In this document: positions 1-8,761 of the stretch, piece after piece
Layout: each line of letters begins with the position of its first letter
Numbering within the stretch: position 1 is the first letter of the stretch
NCBI GenBank assembly: GCA_963806145.1
Contig: CAWDXD010000023.1
Coordinates: 62,001 to 126,000, forward strand
Direction: 5' to 3'
DNA from: DASXKD01 sp963806145
GTDB lineage: Bacteria; Actinomycetota; Actinomycetes; Streptosporangiales; Streptosporangiaceae
Length of the DNA stretch: 64,000 nt
Notes under the pieces: model-generated
What the model saw: only the letters and a program-made list of their open reading frames with translations
What the model was told of the DNA's origin: nothing
Databases searched by the model: none
Made by a program: the position numbers and the translations under genes

Positions 1-909
1 GTCCTGTACGACGTCGAGGTGGTAGGCGAGCACCCGGCCGTCCCTCGTCCCGCCGATCTTGTAGGTCTGCCGCTGGCCCCGGCCGTGCACCATGCCCACC
101 AGGTTCTCGCTGCGGGACTCGATCCAGCGGACCGCGTACCCGGTGTGCTTGGCCGCCCAGGCGACGGCGATGGCGTCCCGGTCCACCGCGACCTTGGCGC
201 CGAACCCGCCGCCCACGTCCGGCGTGATCACCCGGATCAACGCGGGGTCGAGCCCCACGGCCCCGGCGATGGCACCGCGCGCGAGCTGTGGGTTCTGGGT
301 GCTGGACCAGATCGTCAGCCGGTCGCCGGTCCAGGCGGCCGCCAGCGCCCGCGGCTCCAGCGGGACCGGGGCGAGCCGCTGGTTCACGATTGTCCGCTCG
401 AGCACCACGTCGCAGCCGTCGAAGCTGGTGTCGTCGCCTTCCCCCGCCGTCCCGGTGCCGAGGATGTTGCTTTCCGTGCCGGGGAACAGCAGCGTCCCGC
501 CGGTCAGGGCCTCCTCGATGCCGGGGACCGCGGGCAGCAGGTCGTAGTCGACGCTGACCAGTTCCGCCGCGTCCTCGCCCTGGTAGCGGCCCTCGGTCAG
601 GACCAGGGCCACGGGCTCGCCGACGTAGCGCACCCGGTCGGTCGCGAGCAGCGGCTCAGCCGTGGCGTCACCACCCTCCGGCGGGGCGGGCATGTCGGCG
701 GCGGTAAGCACGGCGACCACCCCGGGCAGCTCGGTGGCCGCGCTGGTGTCGATCCCGGTGATCAGCGCGTGCGCGACCGGGCTGCGCACGATGGTGACAT
801 AGGCCGCGCCGGTCAGCTCCGGCAGCCGCAGGTCGTCGGTATAGACGCCACCTTTGGTCAGCAGCCGCGGGTCTTCGGTCCGCAGCACCCGCGTGCCCAT
901 GATGCTCAT
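1..909 (-). CDS. CoxL-type molybdopterin-binding subunit (aerobic CO dehydrogenase / xanthine dehydrogenase family), 3' end outside window
   Basis: N-terminal 303 codons of a large molybdenum hydroxylase subunit; the rest runs off the left edge. The start is ATG at 909, 5-6 bases after a GGAGA Shine-Dalgarno. Residues 4-110 form the a/b hammerhead domain (GTRVLRTEDPRLLTKGG, then VRYVGEPVALV). The molybdopterin domain follows with the PDVGGGFGAK motif and VRWIESRSENLVG. These are typical of CoxL and related hydroxylases that use Mo-cytosine dinucleotide and pass electrons to FAD and [2Fe-2S] partners. The loop separating true form I CoxL (AYXCSFR) from form II or other substrates lies outside the window, so the substrate cannot be fixed. 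The gap to the upstream gene on the same strand is about 140 bp. Confidence 0.85.
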   Translation of the reverse strand, partial: MSIMGTRVLRTEDPRLLTKGGVYTDDLRLPELTGAAYVTIVRSPVAHALITGIDTSAATELPGVVAVLTAADMPAPPEGGDATAEPLLATDRVRYVGEPVALVLTEGRYQGEDAAELVSVDYDLLPAVPGIEEALTGGTLLFPGTESNILGTGTAGEGDDTSFDGCDVVLERTIVNQRLAPVPLEPRALAAAWTGDRLTIWSSTQNPQLARGAIAGAVGLDPALIRVITPDVGGGFGAKVAVDRDAIAVAWAAKHTGYAVRWIESRSENLVGMVHGRGQRQTYKIGGTRDGRVLAYHLDVVQD

Positions 910-1048
910 CGGCTCTCCGTTGTCTCTGGCGTTCCCCTGGCCGCGTGGATCGCGCTTTGCTGGCTGGGGGAAGACTAGCCTGACCACAGCCTGCCACGGC
1001 CAGGACGCCAGCGCCTCATTGGCGAGTCACCGGCCACGGCCCGCCGCG

Positions 1049-2521
1049 TCATCGGCCCGCCGCCGGCGCGGGCGCCACCCGGGACAGGGCGGCCAGCACC
1101 CGGTCCGCCGCGGCCAGGTCACTGTCAAGCGGCCGGTCGGCGGTGGCCCGGTCCAGTGCGGAATCGGCCAGGTCGTAGGCCTTGCGCAGGCCGCCTCCGT
1201 CGGCCGGCACCCGGGCCTGCAGCCGCAGCGCCCGGGTCGCGGCGATCAGCTCGCAGGCCAGCACGGCCCGGTACGGCGCTACGGTGTCGCTGGTGGCCCG
1301 GGCCGACTGGGTGGCGAAGCCCGCGTGCTCCTCCACCCCGCGGGACAGCACCGCACCGCCCAGGGCGGCGGGCGCGGCGAAGCGGCGTATGTCGGCGACC
1401 GCGGAGTGCGCCACGTACTCCAGAATCATCACGCCCGAGCTGGCCCGGTCCTGCGCGAGGAAGCCGTTCAGGCCGGTGAAGGCGGGTTCCATCAGGGTCC
1501 CCAGCCGGGCCACGGACAGGGCCGCGGTCTGGAACAGCGCCGCGCGGATGGCGTCGAGGGCCAGGCCGGCATAGGCGGCGTGGAAGTTCCCGTTGTGCCA
1601 CGCCGCATGCCCGGCCACGTCGATCAGCGGGTTCTCGGCACTACCGTTGAGCTCGGCGTCCACGACGCCGGCGGCGTGCTCGGCCGAGTCCAGCGCGGGG
1701 CCGTGGACCTGGGGGAACGCCCGGTATCCGTAGGGGTCCTGTATCCGTGCCGCGGCGAACGGGCCCGCCGCGAGCAGTGCCCGCATGCTCGCCGCGACCC
1801 GCTGCTGGCCCGGGTGCGGCCGGGCCAGGTGCACCGCCTCGGCGTACGGCTCCGCGGAGCCGCGCACCGCGAGCAGCGACAGCGCCGCCACCGGGACGGC
1901 GGCCCGCAGCAGGGCGGCCAGGTCGTGGCAGGCCAGCGCGGCGTCGCCCAGGGTGGCCGCGCTGCTGCTGATGAACCCGAGCGCCTCGCTGGTGCGGATG
2001 CGGAACTGCGGCGGCGGGCCGGTGCCGCCCTGCCACGCGCGCTCGCCGAGCAGGCACAGCCCGGTGGAGGCCAGCGCGGTGAGGTCGCCGGTGCCGATCG
2101 CCCCGTAAAGCGGCACCGGCGGGGTGAAGCCGCGGTTGATGGCGTCGGCCAGGACGGGCAGCAGCGCCGGATCCACGCCGGAGCCGCCAGCACCGAGCTG
2201 GTTGAGCCGCACCACGAGCATGGCCCGGGCCACCTCGGGCGCCAGCAGCGGCCCGGTGCCCGCGGCGTGGCTGCGCAGCAGCCGTATCCCGTGCTCGGAC
2301 CGGTCCCGCTCGCTGAGTTCGACCACGTGGTTGGCGCCCACCCCGGTGTTCCTGCCGTACACCGGCTGCCGCGCGGCCAGTTCCTGCCCGGTCAGCCAGG
2401 CCGCCCGCGCCGCGGCCACGGCCGGCTCGCCGACGGCGACGCGCGCCTGCTGGCGCGCCACCGCCACCAGCGTGGCGCAGCTCAGTGACCTCCCGTCGAT
2501 GACCACAACTGTGCCGGTCAC
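1049..2521 (-). CDS. Aromatic amino acid lyase (HAL/PAL) family protein with altered MIO triad
   Basis: A 490-residue protein of the histidine/phenylalanine ammonia-lyase fold, close to the usual HutH length. Family features include VYGRNTGVGANH near residue 60, the central helix bundle, SAENPLIDVAG and GNFHAAYAG, the last corresponding to the substrate-side NGNFHG region. In active lyases an Ala-Ser-Gly triad before Asp-Leu cyclises to the MIO electrophile. Here the segment reads GAIGTGDLTALA, so the triad is Gly-Thr-Gly. Activity is therefore uncertain: Thr may replace Ser, or the protein may do another reaction. The chosen GTG (2521) starts VTGTVVVIDGRSL, behind a GGGGA run. The open frame continues upstream to 3010, but that part has no family similarity. 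No hut genes are adjacent. Confidence 0.75.
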   Translation of the reverse strand: MTGTVVVIDGRSLSCATLVAVARQQARVAVGEPAVAAARAAWLTGQELAARQPVYGRNTGVGANHVVELSERDRSEHGIRLLRSHAAGTGPLLAPEVARAMLVVRLNQLGAGGSGVDPALLPVLADAINRGFTPPVPLYGAIGTGDLTALASTGLCLLGERAWQGGTGPPPQFRIRTSEALGFISSSAATLGDAALACHDLAALLRAAVPVAALSLLAVRGSAEPYAEAVHLARPHPGQQRVAASMRALLAAGPFAAARIQDPYGYRAFPQVHGPALDSAEHAAGVVDAELNGSAENPLIDVAGHAAWHNGNFHAAYAGLALDAIRAALFQTAALSVARLGTLMEPAFTGLNGFLAQDRASSGVMILEYVAHSAVADIRRFAAPAALGGAVLSRGVEEHAGFATQSARATSDTVAPYRAVLACELIAATRALRLQARVPADGGGLRKAYDLADSALDRATADRPLDSDLAAADRVLAALSRVAPAPAAGR

Positions 2522-2728
2522 GGCTCGTGTCCCCTTCCGTGCACGGCTCCTGTCCTCTCCGCGCAACACTGCCACCGCGCACCGTTCACCTGGCCGTGTC
2601 TCCCCGTGCACGTTGCTGCCGCGCACCGCGGGAAAGATCCGGCGTAACGATACGTCCCGGCAACTGCCCGCCCGCGGGCAGGCCCCGCTCCCCCGGGACT
2701 TTCCCGGCCGTCTCCGTGGCGCTAACTT

Positions 2729-3454
2729 GTGCAGGTGAGCCGCGCTGCCCCGGGCCCGGAGGACCGGTACACCCAGAACCGGGGCACCGGCGGCGGCGGT
2801 GCGCCGACCGGATGCGCCGAGGCGGTCGTCCCGGGCCGGCCGCCCAGGCGGGCCTGGGCCGCCCTGGCCGGGCTTCGCGCGCCGGTCGTCTGGGTGCTGC
2901 TCGCCATCGCGTACTTCACCGCCGTCTCCGGCAAGCCGGTGGACGGTGTGCTGATGCTCGTCGTGGCGGCGGGGCTGGCCTGGGACACGGGCCGCCGCGC
3001 GCTGCGCCATCCCGAATCAGGCAGCTCCTCCGTGGCCCGGCCGGCCCGCCGGGCCGGGGGCCGCCGGCGGCTTCTGATCGTGAGCGCGCTACTGGCCGGC
3101 GGCGCCGTCTACGCCGGGGTGGTGGGCTCGTTCAGCCGCTACTCCTGGCCCGCGACGGCGGGCATCATCGTCCTCGGCACGATCGTGGTGGTGATCGGCT
3201 GGCACGGCCCCCTCCGGGACCGCCCGGCCAGCGGGCGGCTGCCGGTGGCCGGCACGCTCGCCTGGGTCGTGGTGCTCGTCGCGGGCTGCCTGTGGGAGCT
3301 CGGCGCGCTGCTGCAGCAGCCGTCGCTCACCACGGACTCCTACAGTCACCCGACGGTCAGTACCCTGACCGACCCGGTGCTGGCCACTTCCCCCGGCCGG
3401 TCGGTGGTCTTGCTCGCCTGGCTCGCCCTCGGCTGGTACCTGGTGGAGCGATGA
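2729..3454 (+). CDS. Multi-pass membrane protein, hypothetical
   Basis: A 241-residue protein with a glycine/proline-rich N-terminus and about five hydrophobic segments (near residues 50-68, 72-86, 113-130, 140-160 and 172-192), plus a final one near the C-terminus. It looks like an integral membrane protein. I do not recognise a specific family. A GTG at 2735 is an equally good start. The last codons overlap the next small membrane gene as ATGA (3451-3454), so the two are translationally coupled. It is divergent from the lyase-like gene on the other strand. Confidence 0.55.
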   Translation: MQVSRAAPGPEDRYTQNRGTGGGGAPTGCAEAVVPGRPPRRAWAALAGLRAPVVWVLLAIAYFTAVSGKPVDGVLMLVVAAGLAWDTGRRALRHPESGSSSVARPARRAGGRRRLLIVSALLAGGAVYAGVVGSFSRYSWPATAGIIVLGTIVVVIGWHGPLRDRPASGRLPVAGTLAWVVVLVAGCLWELGALLQQPSLTTDSYSHPTVSTLTDPVLATSPGRSVVLLAWLALGWYLVER

Positions 3455-3651
3455 GCGGCCATGAGGTGACGATCGCGGGATACCTGCTGGTCGTGGCGGG
3501 GATCGTGCTGCTGCAGGTGCTGGCGACCAGGACCCGTGTCCCGGTGCCGTCCCTGGGCGAACTGCTCACCCGCGCCATGCGCAGCCGGACCGGGCGGGTG
3601 GGCGTGCTGGTCGCGTGGGCCTGGATAGGCCTGCACTTCTTCGCCAGATAG
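3451..3651 (+). CDS. Small membrane protein (DUF6186-like)
   Basis: A 66-residue protein starting at the ATG that overlaps the upstream stop (ATGA). It has one N-terminal hydrophobic helix (AGYLLVVAGIVLLQVLA), a basic middle with LTRAMRSRTGR, and a second hydrophobic stretch ending WAWIGLHFFAR. The Trp/His-rich C-terminus is typical of a short actinobacterial membrane family I recall as DUF6186. The family name is from memory and tentative. The overlap suggests it works with the preceding membrane protein. A hairpin follows immediately. Confidence 0.6.
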   Translation: MSGHEVTIAGYLLVVAGIVLLQVLATRTRVPVPSLGELLTRAMRSRTGRVGVLVAWAWIGLHFFAR

Positions 3652-3655
3652 CAGC

Positions 3656-3683
3656 GGGGCCCTGCACGGCGCTGTGGGGCCCC
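3656..3683 (+). terminator. GC-rich hairpin after the membrane gene pair
   Basis: GGGGCCC at 3656-3662 pairs with GGGCCCC at 3677-3683 around a 14-base loop, five bases after the stop of the small membrane gene. No U-run follows, so it is at best an atypical terminator. Confidence 0.35.
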
Positions 3684-3733
3684 TTCACCTGGCTCCCCGC
3701 CGGCTTTCCGGGCCACCGGCAGGGAGCCCACCG

Positions 3734-4045
3734 CTACCTCTCGTCCCCGCTGGCGCGTGCCTCGTCCGCGGGGCGTCGCTGTGCCGCCACAAGCAGCGGC
3801 ACGATCGAGATGACATCTTCGCGGCCCGACTGGCAGCCCGCCTTGAAGGCATCAGCCTCGCGGGCAACCCGTGCCGCCTCGGCGGTGGCGCGGGCCGCCG
3901 CCTCCTGCCAGTGCTCCACCTCCCTGTGCATGTCCGCCCGGGCGCGGGCTAGTTGCCGGCGCGTCTCCGCACGGCCCTGTGACCGGGCGGCCCGCCAGCC
4001 GATCACGGGGCCGACGGCCGCCCCGATCGCCAGAAGAGGGATCAT
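3734..4045 (-). CDS. Small membrane-anchored coiled-coil protein, hypothetical
   Basis: A 103-residue protein. The N-terminus is hydrophobic (MIPLLAIGAAVGPVIGW). A long charged alanine/arginine/glutamate helix follows (about residues 20-70), predicted to form a coiled coil, then FKAGCQSGREDVISIVPLLVAAQ. No family recognised. It is convergent with the small membrane protein gene, and no operon partner is seen. Confidence 0.45.
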   Translation of the reverse strand: MIPLLAIGAAVGPVIGWRAARSQGRAETRRQLARARADMHREVEHWQEAAARATAEAARVAREADAFKAGCQSGREDVISIVPLLVAAQRRPADEARASGDER

Positions 4046-4642
4046 GGGGCCACCTCATTCGCGGCCGGCGCGGACCACTTGCCCATGCCGGGAGTGATTC
4101 CGCAGGTGGAATGGCTGCTCTGGCCCTTGCATACTGCGTGGTTGAGGGTAATGCTGATCATTACCAGGTCTCCTTGGTCTGTTGGTTCAGGATGGGGAGC
4201 TTGGTTTACCGCTGGGCTGGCGGGTTCCGACCGCTGGCCCAGCAGCATGTCCGGGGACGAATGGTGGGCGCCCCAGCGACGCGATTCCATTGCAATCCTG
4301 GGCGGGGCTTCCCCCGGCGGGCCTCGCGCGCGGTGGCGCGGCGGTGGCTCTGACGCAGTGGCGGGGGCGGGGCCGATCCGGCGGGCCGATGACCCGGCCG
4401 GGGCAAAAGGCGGTGGCACTCTCCGCCCTTGCCCCCTGGCGATCATGTGGCCCCCTGTTCCTGGCCGCACTTCCATTGAACGACAGCGCTCACCTGTATG
4501 CAATGGGCAAGAATGCAATCTGCACTGCAGTTCCCTGTGCAGTTAGCCCTCCGGGCCTTCACCGCAGGCCACTCCAGGCACTACGCTGCAATGAAGTCAC
4601 ATCCTCCCGTGGTCCCCCAGAGACCGAGAGGAGGCCAGGTGC
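4046..4642. other. 597-bp intergenic region upstream of the XRE regulator
   Basis: Several frames are open here but none has family similarity or a good ribosome site, and the base composition is slightly less GC-rich than the neighbours. The only structure seen is a short inverted repeat, CTGCAC (4520-4525) with GTGCAG (4537-4542), about 100 bp before the GTG at 4643. It could be an operator for the XRE gene, but the evidence is weak. Confidence 0.4.
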
Positions 4643-5512
4643 GTGCCTGAGCAGGGCACTTCCGTCGGCGGTCGCCGGCTCGCGGCAGAGCTACGGCGGC
4701 TCCGCGAGCATGCGGGCCTTACCGGGGAAGAGGCGTCCGAGCGCCTTGGCTGGTCTGGTTCGAAGCTGAGCCGCATCGAGCTACACCGCATCGGCGTGAA
4801 GCAGGCCGACTTGCGCGAGCTCCTCGCGCTCTACGGCGTGGACGACGGCTATCGCGACGAACTGCTCGCCCTTGCCCGGGAGTCGAAGCAGCGGGGCCCG
4901 CCGCAGAAGGCAGCGGCCAGGTTCCCCCAAGTCGCGCCCTATGTCTCGGCAGAGGCCGAAGCCGAGTCGGTCTGGAACTGGGAACCGCAGGTTGTTCCCG
5001 GGCTTCTCCAGACGCCCGGCTACACCCGGGCGGTGCGCCAGCTATGGCGGGAAATGTTCCCTGGGCCGCCCGGTGAGATCGACCGTTGGGCGGAGACCAG
5101 GCTGCTGCGCCAGCAGGTGCTCACCCGGGATCCGCCGCTGGAGTTGTCCGTCATCATCGAAGAATCCGTGCTGAGCCGCAGGTTCGGCGACAGGGCGGTG
5201 ATGCGGCAGCAACTGGAGCACCTGGTGGCGGCCGCGGAGCTGCCCAATGTCGAGGTGCGGATCTACCCCCTGAATGGCGAGCACCCTTCCTTGGCCACGG
5301 GCGCCTTCTCCTACATGCAGTTCCCGCAAGTCCACGACGTCCCCTTGCATGACATCGTGTCTGTTGAGCATCTCGAAGGAACATCTGACCTCGAAGACGA
5401 AGAACTGACCTACATGTACCGGGCGGCATTCGAGTACCTCAAGAGCCGGGCTCACGATCCAGCGGAATCACGCTCACTCATATCCGTCATGGCAGCCGAA
5501 CTCTGGGCATGA
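4643..5512 (+). CDS. XRE-family HTH regulator with DUF5753 domain
   Basis: A 289-residue protein. Residues 10-65 are a lambda-repressor-like helix-turn-helix (RRLREHAGLTGEEASERLGW, then SKLSRIE). The remainder is the DUF5753 domain found in many actinobacterial XRE regulators, with the landmarks EPQVVPGLLQTPGYTRA, ETRLLRQQVL and LPNVEVRIYPL. The start is GTG behind a GAGGAGG site. Genes of this family are usually paired with a DUF397 gene. Here the DUF397 gene lies just downstream on the opposite strand, sharing a hairpin. In Streptomyces such pairs are linked to developmental control. The target here is unknown. Confidence 0.9.
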   Translation: MPEQGTSVGGRRLAAELRRLREHAGLTGEEASERLGWSGSKLSRIELHRIGVKQADLRELLALYGVDDGYRDELLALARESKQRGPPQKAAARFPQVAPYVSAEAEAESVWNWEPQVVPGLLQTPGYTRAVRQLWREMFPGPPGEIDRWAETRLLRQQVLTRDPPLELSVIIEESVLSRRFGDRAVMRQQLEHLVAAAELPNVEVRIYPLNGEHPSLATGAFSYMQFPQVHDVPLHDIVSVEHLEGTSDLEDEELTYMYRAAFEYLKSRAHDPAESRSLISVMAAELWA

Positions 5513-5515
5513 AAA

Positions 5516-5548
5516 ACCCGGGTCGATGCCTTAGCAGCCGACCCGGGT
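5516..5548 (-). terminator. Hairpin terminator between convergent XRE and DUF397 genes
   Basis: A perfect 10-bp stem, ACCCGGGTCG (5516-5525) with CGACCCGGGT (5539-5548), and a 13-base loop. Read on the minus strand the stem is followed by five T residues, as in an intrinsic terminator for the DUF397 gene. On the plus strand it sits three bases after the XRE stop codon and may act in both directions. Confidence 0.7.
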
Positions 5549-5556
5549 GATCGGGC

Positions 5557-5811
5557 TCAGATGGGCAGGTCGCCGTTCTTCAGCGCACTGATGAACGAGC
5601 CCCAAGCCTCGGGGTGGAAGGTCAGAGCTGGCCCGCATCCTGCATCTTTGGTATCACGGACGGCGACGAGGCCAGCGCGCAGGGTCGCAACCTCGACGCA
5701 ATTACCGTTGTAGGCACTCCAGGTGCTTTTCCGCCATACAGCGCCGACGAGGCCAGCCTGGCCCGCCTCCTGGCTATCCCCGTCAGACTGGACCCGCTCC
5801 CCAAAGGCCAC
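5557..5811 (-). CDS. DUF397 domain protein
   Basis: An 84-residue protein whose C-terminal 60 residues are the DUF397 domain: VWRKSTWSAYNGNCVEVA, then VRDTKDAG and FHPEAWGSFISALKNGDL. DUF397 proteins are small partners of XRE/DUF5753 regulators, and the regulator lies directly opposite. The GTG at 5811 follows a GAGGTGG site at 7 bases, which supports the longer N-terminus although the domain starts about 27 residues in. The convergent arrangement is less usual than the same-strand pair. Confidence 0.85.
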   Translation of the reverse strand: MAFGERVQSDGDSQEAGQAGLVGAVWRKSTWSAYNGNCVEVATLRAGLVAVRDTKDAGCGPALTFHPEAWGSFISALKNGDLPI

Positions 5812-6056
5812 TGGATCGCCACCTCAGACATTGTCGTTGCTGAAACAGAGGCTGCCCCAGCATGACTGGCCGGGCATCGCGACCTTTTATACACCCCTGA
5901 GCGGCGCTGCATGCTGCTTCCCCCAAGACGTGGCGCGTCACAGTCACATCTCTGGAGGGCTGGGATGCCGCCTTTTCCGCCAACAGTGCCCGCAAGCAGG
6001 CAAAAACCGGGTGGCGGCACTCGGGAGGCCGCCGCCCGGCTGGTTGCCGGATGGGC

Positions 6057-6718
6057 TTACGAGTGGGGGACGGGCACCTTGAAGTTGCCGCCGGGGGCGC
6101 CGCCGAAGAACCGGTGCAGGCCCTGCTGGAGCAGGGACAGGTCGACGACCCGGACGGCGCTGGCGGTGCTGCCGCTGACGGTGGCGTCCACCATCACCTG
6201 GTTACCGGCCTTGATGGAGCCGATGCCGTCGCGCCGGGCGTTCACCATGGTCGAGCTGGTCACCTGGTAGGTGTGGCTGTAGCCGTCGGCGCTGCGCAGG
6301 GTGATGGAGGTGCTGGAGACGGCGGTGACCTTGCCGTTCTGGAAGGCGACGGTCTGGTATCCGCCCCCGGGCTTGGGCACCACGACGGTGCCGTGCACGG
6401 CACCGAACAGCCCGCCGCCAGCGGGCCGGGGCCGGCGAAGGCAGGCCCGAACGGGACCGGGCCGTGGATGCGCCCGAAGGCGCCCTTGGGCGGCAGCGCG
6501 CGGAACGGCGGCCTGGCCGACGGCGCCGGCGGCGACACGGTGGGAGCCGGGGTCGGCGAGGACGAACCGGTCGCGGCGACCGCAACCCCGGCACCGGCGA
6601 GCACCCCCACGGTGATGACGCCCGCCAGGACCGCGACCCGGCGCGAGCCGAGCCAGGCGGCCCGCAGGCCGGGCTTGCCCGGTTGGGGGTGGTGATCGTG
6701 TTCTGGGCCTGCCGGCAT
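6057..6718 (-). CDS. Secreted DUF5666-like protein, interrupted by an apparent frameshift
   Basis: The first part (ATG at 6718, after a GAAGGAG site) encodes a basic N-terminus and a signal-anchor-like helix (VAVLAGVITVGVLAGAGVAV), then a Pro/Ser/Thr-rich linker. Near 6415 the reading must move by one base, from PLAAG to GLFGAVHG, to continue into a beta-rich domain (HGTVVVPKPGGGYQTV, then ITLRSADG and IKAGNQVMVDATVSG). That domain resembles the DUF5666/OB-like repeats of exported proteins. One base appears to be missing in a G/C run. Read together the product is about 220 residues. Function unknown. Confidence 0.5.
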
Positions 6719-6856
6719 GCGAAGCCAACTCCTTCATGCAGTCGAGCGTGCCCGCCCGGGCACAGTCAGCGACACGTTCCCATGCCAACTTGAAAGGAAG
6801 CTAAGTGGCAGCGCAAAATTCCGCGTCAGGGCGCCACCTGGTCTGCCTGCTGTGCG

Positions 6857-7108
6857 TCAGGCCGCCCGCGGCGTCTCCTTCCGGGCAGCGCCACGTGACG
6901 CCAGCGTGCGCGCCACCGTGCCGCTGATGCCACCGCCCGGCACCCGCCGGACCATCTGCTCGGCCAGGACCATCGCATCGGACGCCATCTTGCGCACCTC
7001 GGGCGAGGATCTGATGGCGTTCACCGACGTCTTCAGCCGTTCCAGGCCGGCCTTTCCTTCACGGGCCCCGACCAGGTAACCAGCCAGGAACCCAATGATC
7101 GTCTCCAT
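6857..7108 (-). CDS. Small membrane-associated protein, hypothetical
   Basis: An 83-residue protein, METIIGFLAGYLVGAREG and onward. It has a short hydrophobic N-terminal helix with glycine spacing, then an amphipathic region (LERLKTSVNAIRSSPEVRKM) and a basic tail. The ATG at 7108 follows AGGTGGGTGAG. Downstream of the hydrogenase genes and on the same strand, it may be the last member of that transcript, though a 98-bp gap separates it from the 34-residue peptide gene. The fold resembles small YtxH-like proteins. Function unknown. Confidence 0.55.
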   Translation of the reverse strand: METIIGFLAGYLVGAREGKAGLERLKTSVNAIRSSPEVRKMASDAMVLAEQMVRRVPGGGISGTVARTLASRGAARKETPRAA

Positions 7109-7206
7109 TAGTCGCTCACCCACCTGATGCGTACCTGAGCCTGTGCGCGACCACGCACGGGTGTTGCTCTGCCGGGCGCGGCAGCGCCCGGCGCCTCGTG
7201 CCCCCG

Positions 7207-7311
7207 TCACATCTCGCGGAGTTCGAGATAGCGCTTGATGTCGGGCAGCGACTGCACGATCAACGCCAGCACCGCCGCGATCAGCGCCGCCTTGATGAGG
7301 TTGCCGATCAT
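7207..7311 (-). CDS. 34-residue peptide at the end of the hydrogenase operon (DUF6893-like)
   Basis: A very short gene. Its ATG (7311) overlaps the stop of the upstream gene as ATGA. The product is a hydrophobic helix (IKAALIAAVLALIVQS) followed by LPDIKRYLELREM. It matches my recollection of the DUF6893 small proteins that accompany group 1h hydrogenase genes in Streptomyces and relatives. A single transmembrane helix with a charged C-terminal tail suggests a membrane anchor or docking peptide for the hydrogenase complex. That role is inference from shape and position. Confidence 0.65.
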   Translation of the reverse strand: MIGNLIKAALIAAVLALIVQSLPDIKRYLELREM

Positions 7312-8761
7312 CGTGTTTCCTCCTTCCCGTGCTCGCCGTCGTCACCGTGCCCGCCCGCGCCGGCCGCGGGGAGAGGCTCTATCTCGTCGGGGGCGAAGTA
7401 GAGGAACCTGCCATGGTTGCGCTGCAGGTCGGCGAGGGGGTCACTGACCGGGCTGACCGCGACGTGCACCTGGCCGTCCACGTCGTGCAGCACCGCCTCC
7501 ACCAGCGCTTCGCGCCCGGTGAGGAAGATGTCCTGGGCGTCGGCGCGGCGGGCGCCCGGGCGCATCAGCACCCGGCTCCCCCGGGCCACCCGGATCCCGC
7601 TGACCAGGACGTGGTCGGTCTGCGGGGAGACCGAGGTGTCCGCCCCCGGGTCCCACCACGGCTGCGCCGGCGGGGAAACCTCGCCCGGCTCGGTGAACGC
7701 GGGCGGCTCCGCAGCCGCCTTGCCGGGCCCCGGCGACAGGTAGCGGATGGCGCCATGCATCCGTTCCAGCATCTCCGGGGGCAGGCCGTCCAGGCGGTCG
7801 ATCAGGTCGGCGGCGCGCGGGTCCGTCGCCCGTGCCTCCTGCCGCTCCGCGTCCGTCAGGGCCAGCGTGCGCAGGGTGAGGATCTCGTCGATCTCGGTGG
7901 CGTCGAAGAGATCCCCGGCGCTTTCCGGCGCCACCTCGGGGTGGTCGTAGAGGATGACCGGCGAGGACAGCATCAGGTCGCGGCACTCCGCCGGACCGGC
8001 CAGCACCGGCCAGGTGCCGGTGTTCACGCACGCGGCCACCTCCCCGGCGGCCCACTCCGGGGGGTCGGTCATGGACAGGAACGTGCCGCCCGTGACGCCG
8101 ATCAGCAGGTGCGCAGCGATCAGCGAGTACTTCAGGCCGTCATCCCGGCTGCGCAGCGGGACCCGGGGCTCGGTGCGGTTCTCCACGCGCACCCGGAGCC
8201 GGAGCACGCCGTAGGGCCCGGGGGCGCGCTCGGCCCGGACCACGAGGGCACCGTTCAGCGGCGCGCAGCGGCGGACCAGCCGGCCGCCGGCGCCCCGCCC
8301 GGGCCGGTGAGTTCCTCGGCCTCCTCCGACGCGGGGATGTCGAAACGCAGTTCCGTATCCGCATCAAGCAGGTCGGCGACCCGGCCAGACAGGTGCTGCT
8401 CCCGCTCCACCGCCTCGTCGAACGAGCCGTGCTCGGTCCCGTCGACCAGCACCGCGTCCACGTCGCTGGCCTCGCCGGTGGCCCGGTCGATCCGCTGCGC
8501 GGCCCGGTGCTGCAGGTGCAGGAAGCGCAGGCCGATATCGACCCCGGCATCGTCGCGGCACTCGACGAGGCATTCGGTCTGGCTGGCCGACGGCTCGCAG
8601 TCGTCGATGGCCCGGTAGGGCGGCGGCATGAGGACACCGAACTGGAACCTGGTCCGGTTCTTCTGCGACGATCGCCGGTACGGGTAGAGCAGGTAGCCCT
8701 CGTAGAGCACGGCATCCGCGACCTTGCGGGCATGCTCGAGGTGCGCCGGGTCCGCGGTCAT
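7308..8761 (-). CDS. Conserved hydrogenase-operon protein, split in two frames by an apparent frameshift
   Basis: Two open frames appear to be halves of one protein. The first (8761 down to a stop at 8255) begins MTADPAHLEHARKVADAVLY and continues GYLLYPYRRSSQKNRTRFQF. The second (7308-8243 by its own GTG) encodes SLIAAHLLIGVTGGTFLS, DATEIDEILTLRTLALTD and QPWWDPGADTSVSPQTD. Read upstream of that GTG, the second frame gives GRLVRRCAPLNGALVVRAER, a plausible continuation of the first half. One base therefore seems to be missing near 8270-8290. I recall Streptomyces hydrogenase operons carrying this as a single protein of about 470 residues. Function unknown. The 5' end overlaps the DUF6084 gene (ATGA) and the 3' end overlaps the 34-residue peptide gene. 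Confidence 0.6.

Noticed and set aside
854..2488. Long plus-strand open frame opposite the lyase-like gene
   Set aside because: Low-complexity Gly/Arg/Gln composition typical of antisense frames in high-GC DNA; the minus-strand protein has clear family motifs.
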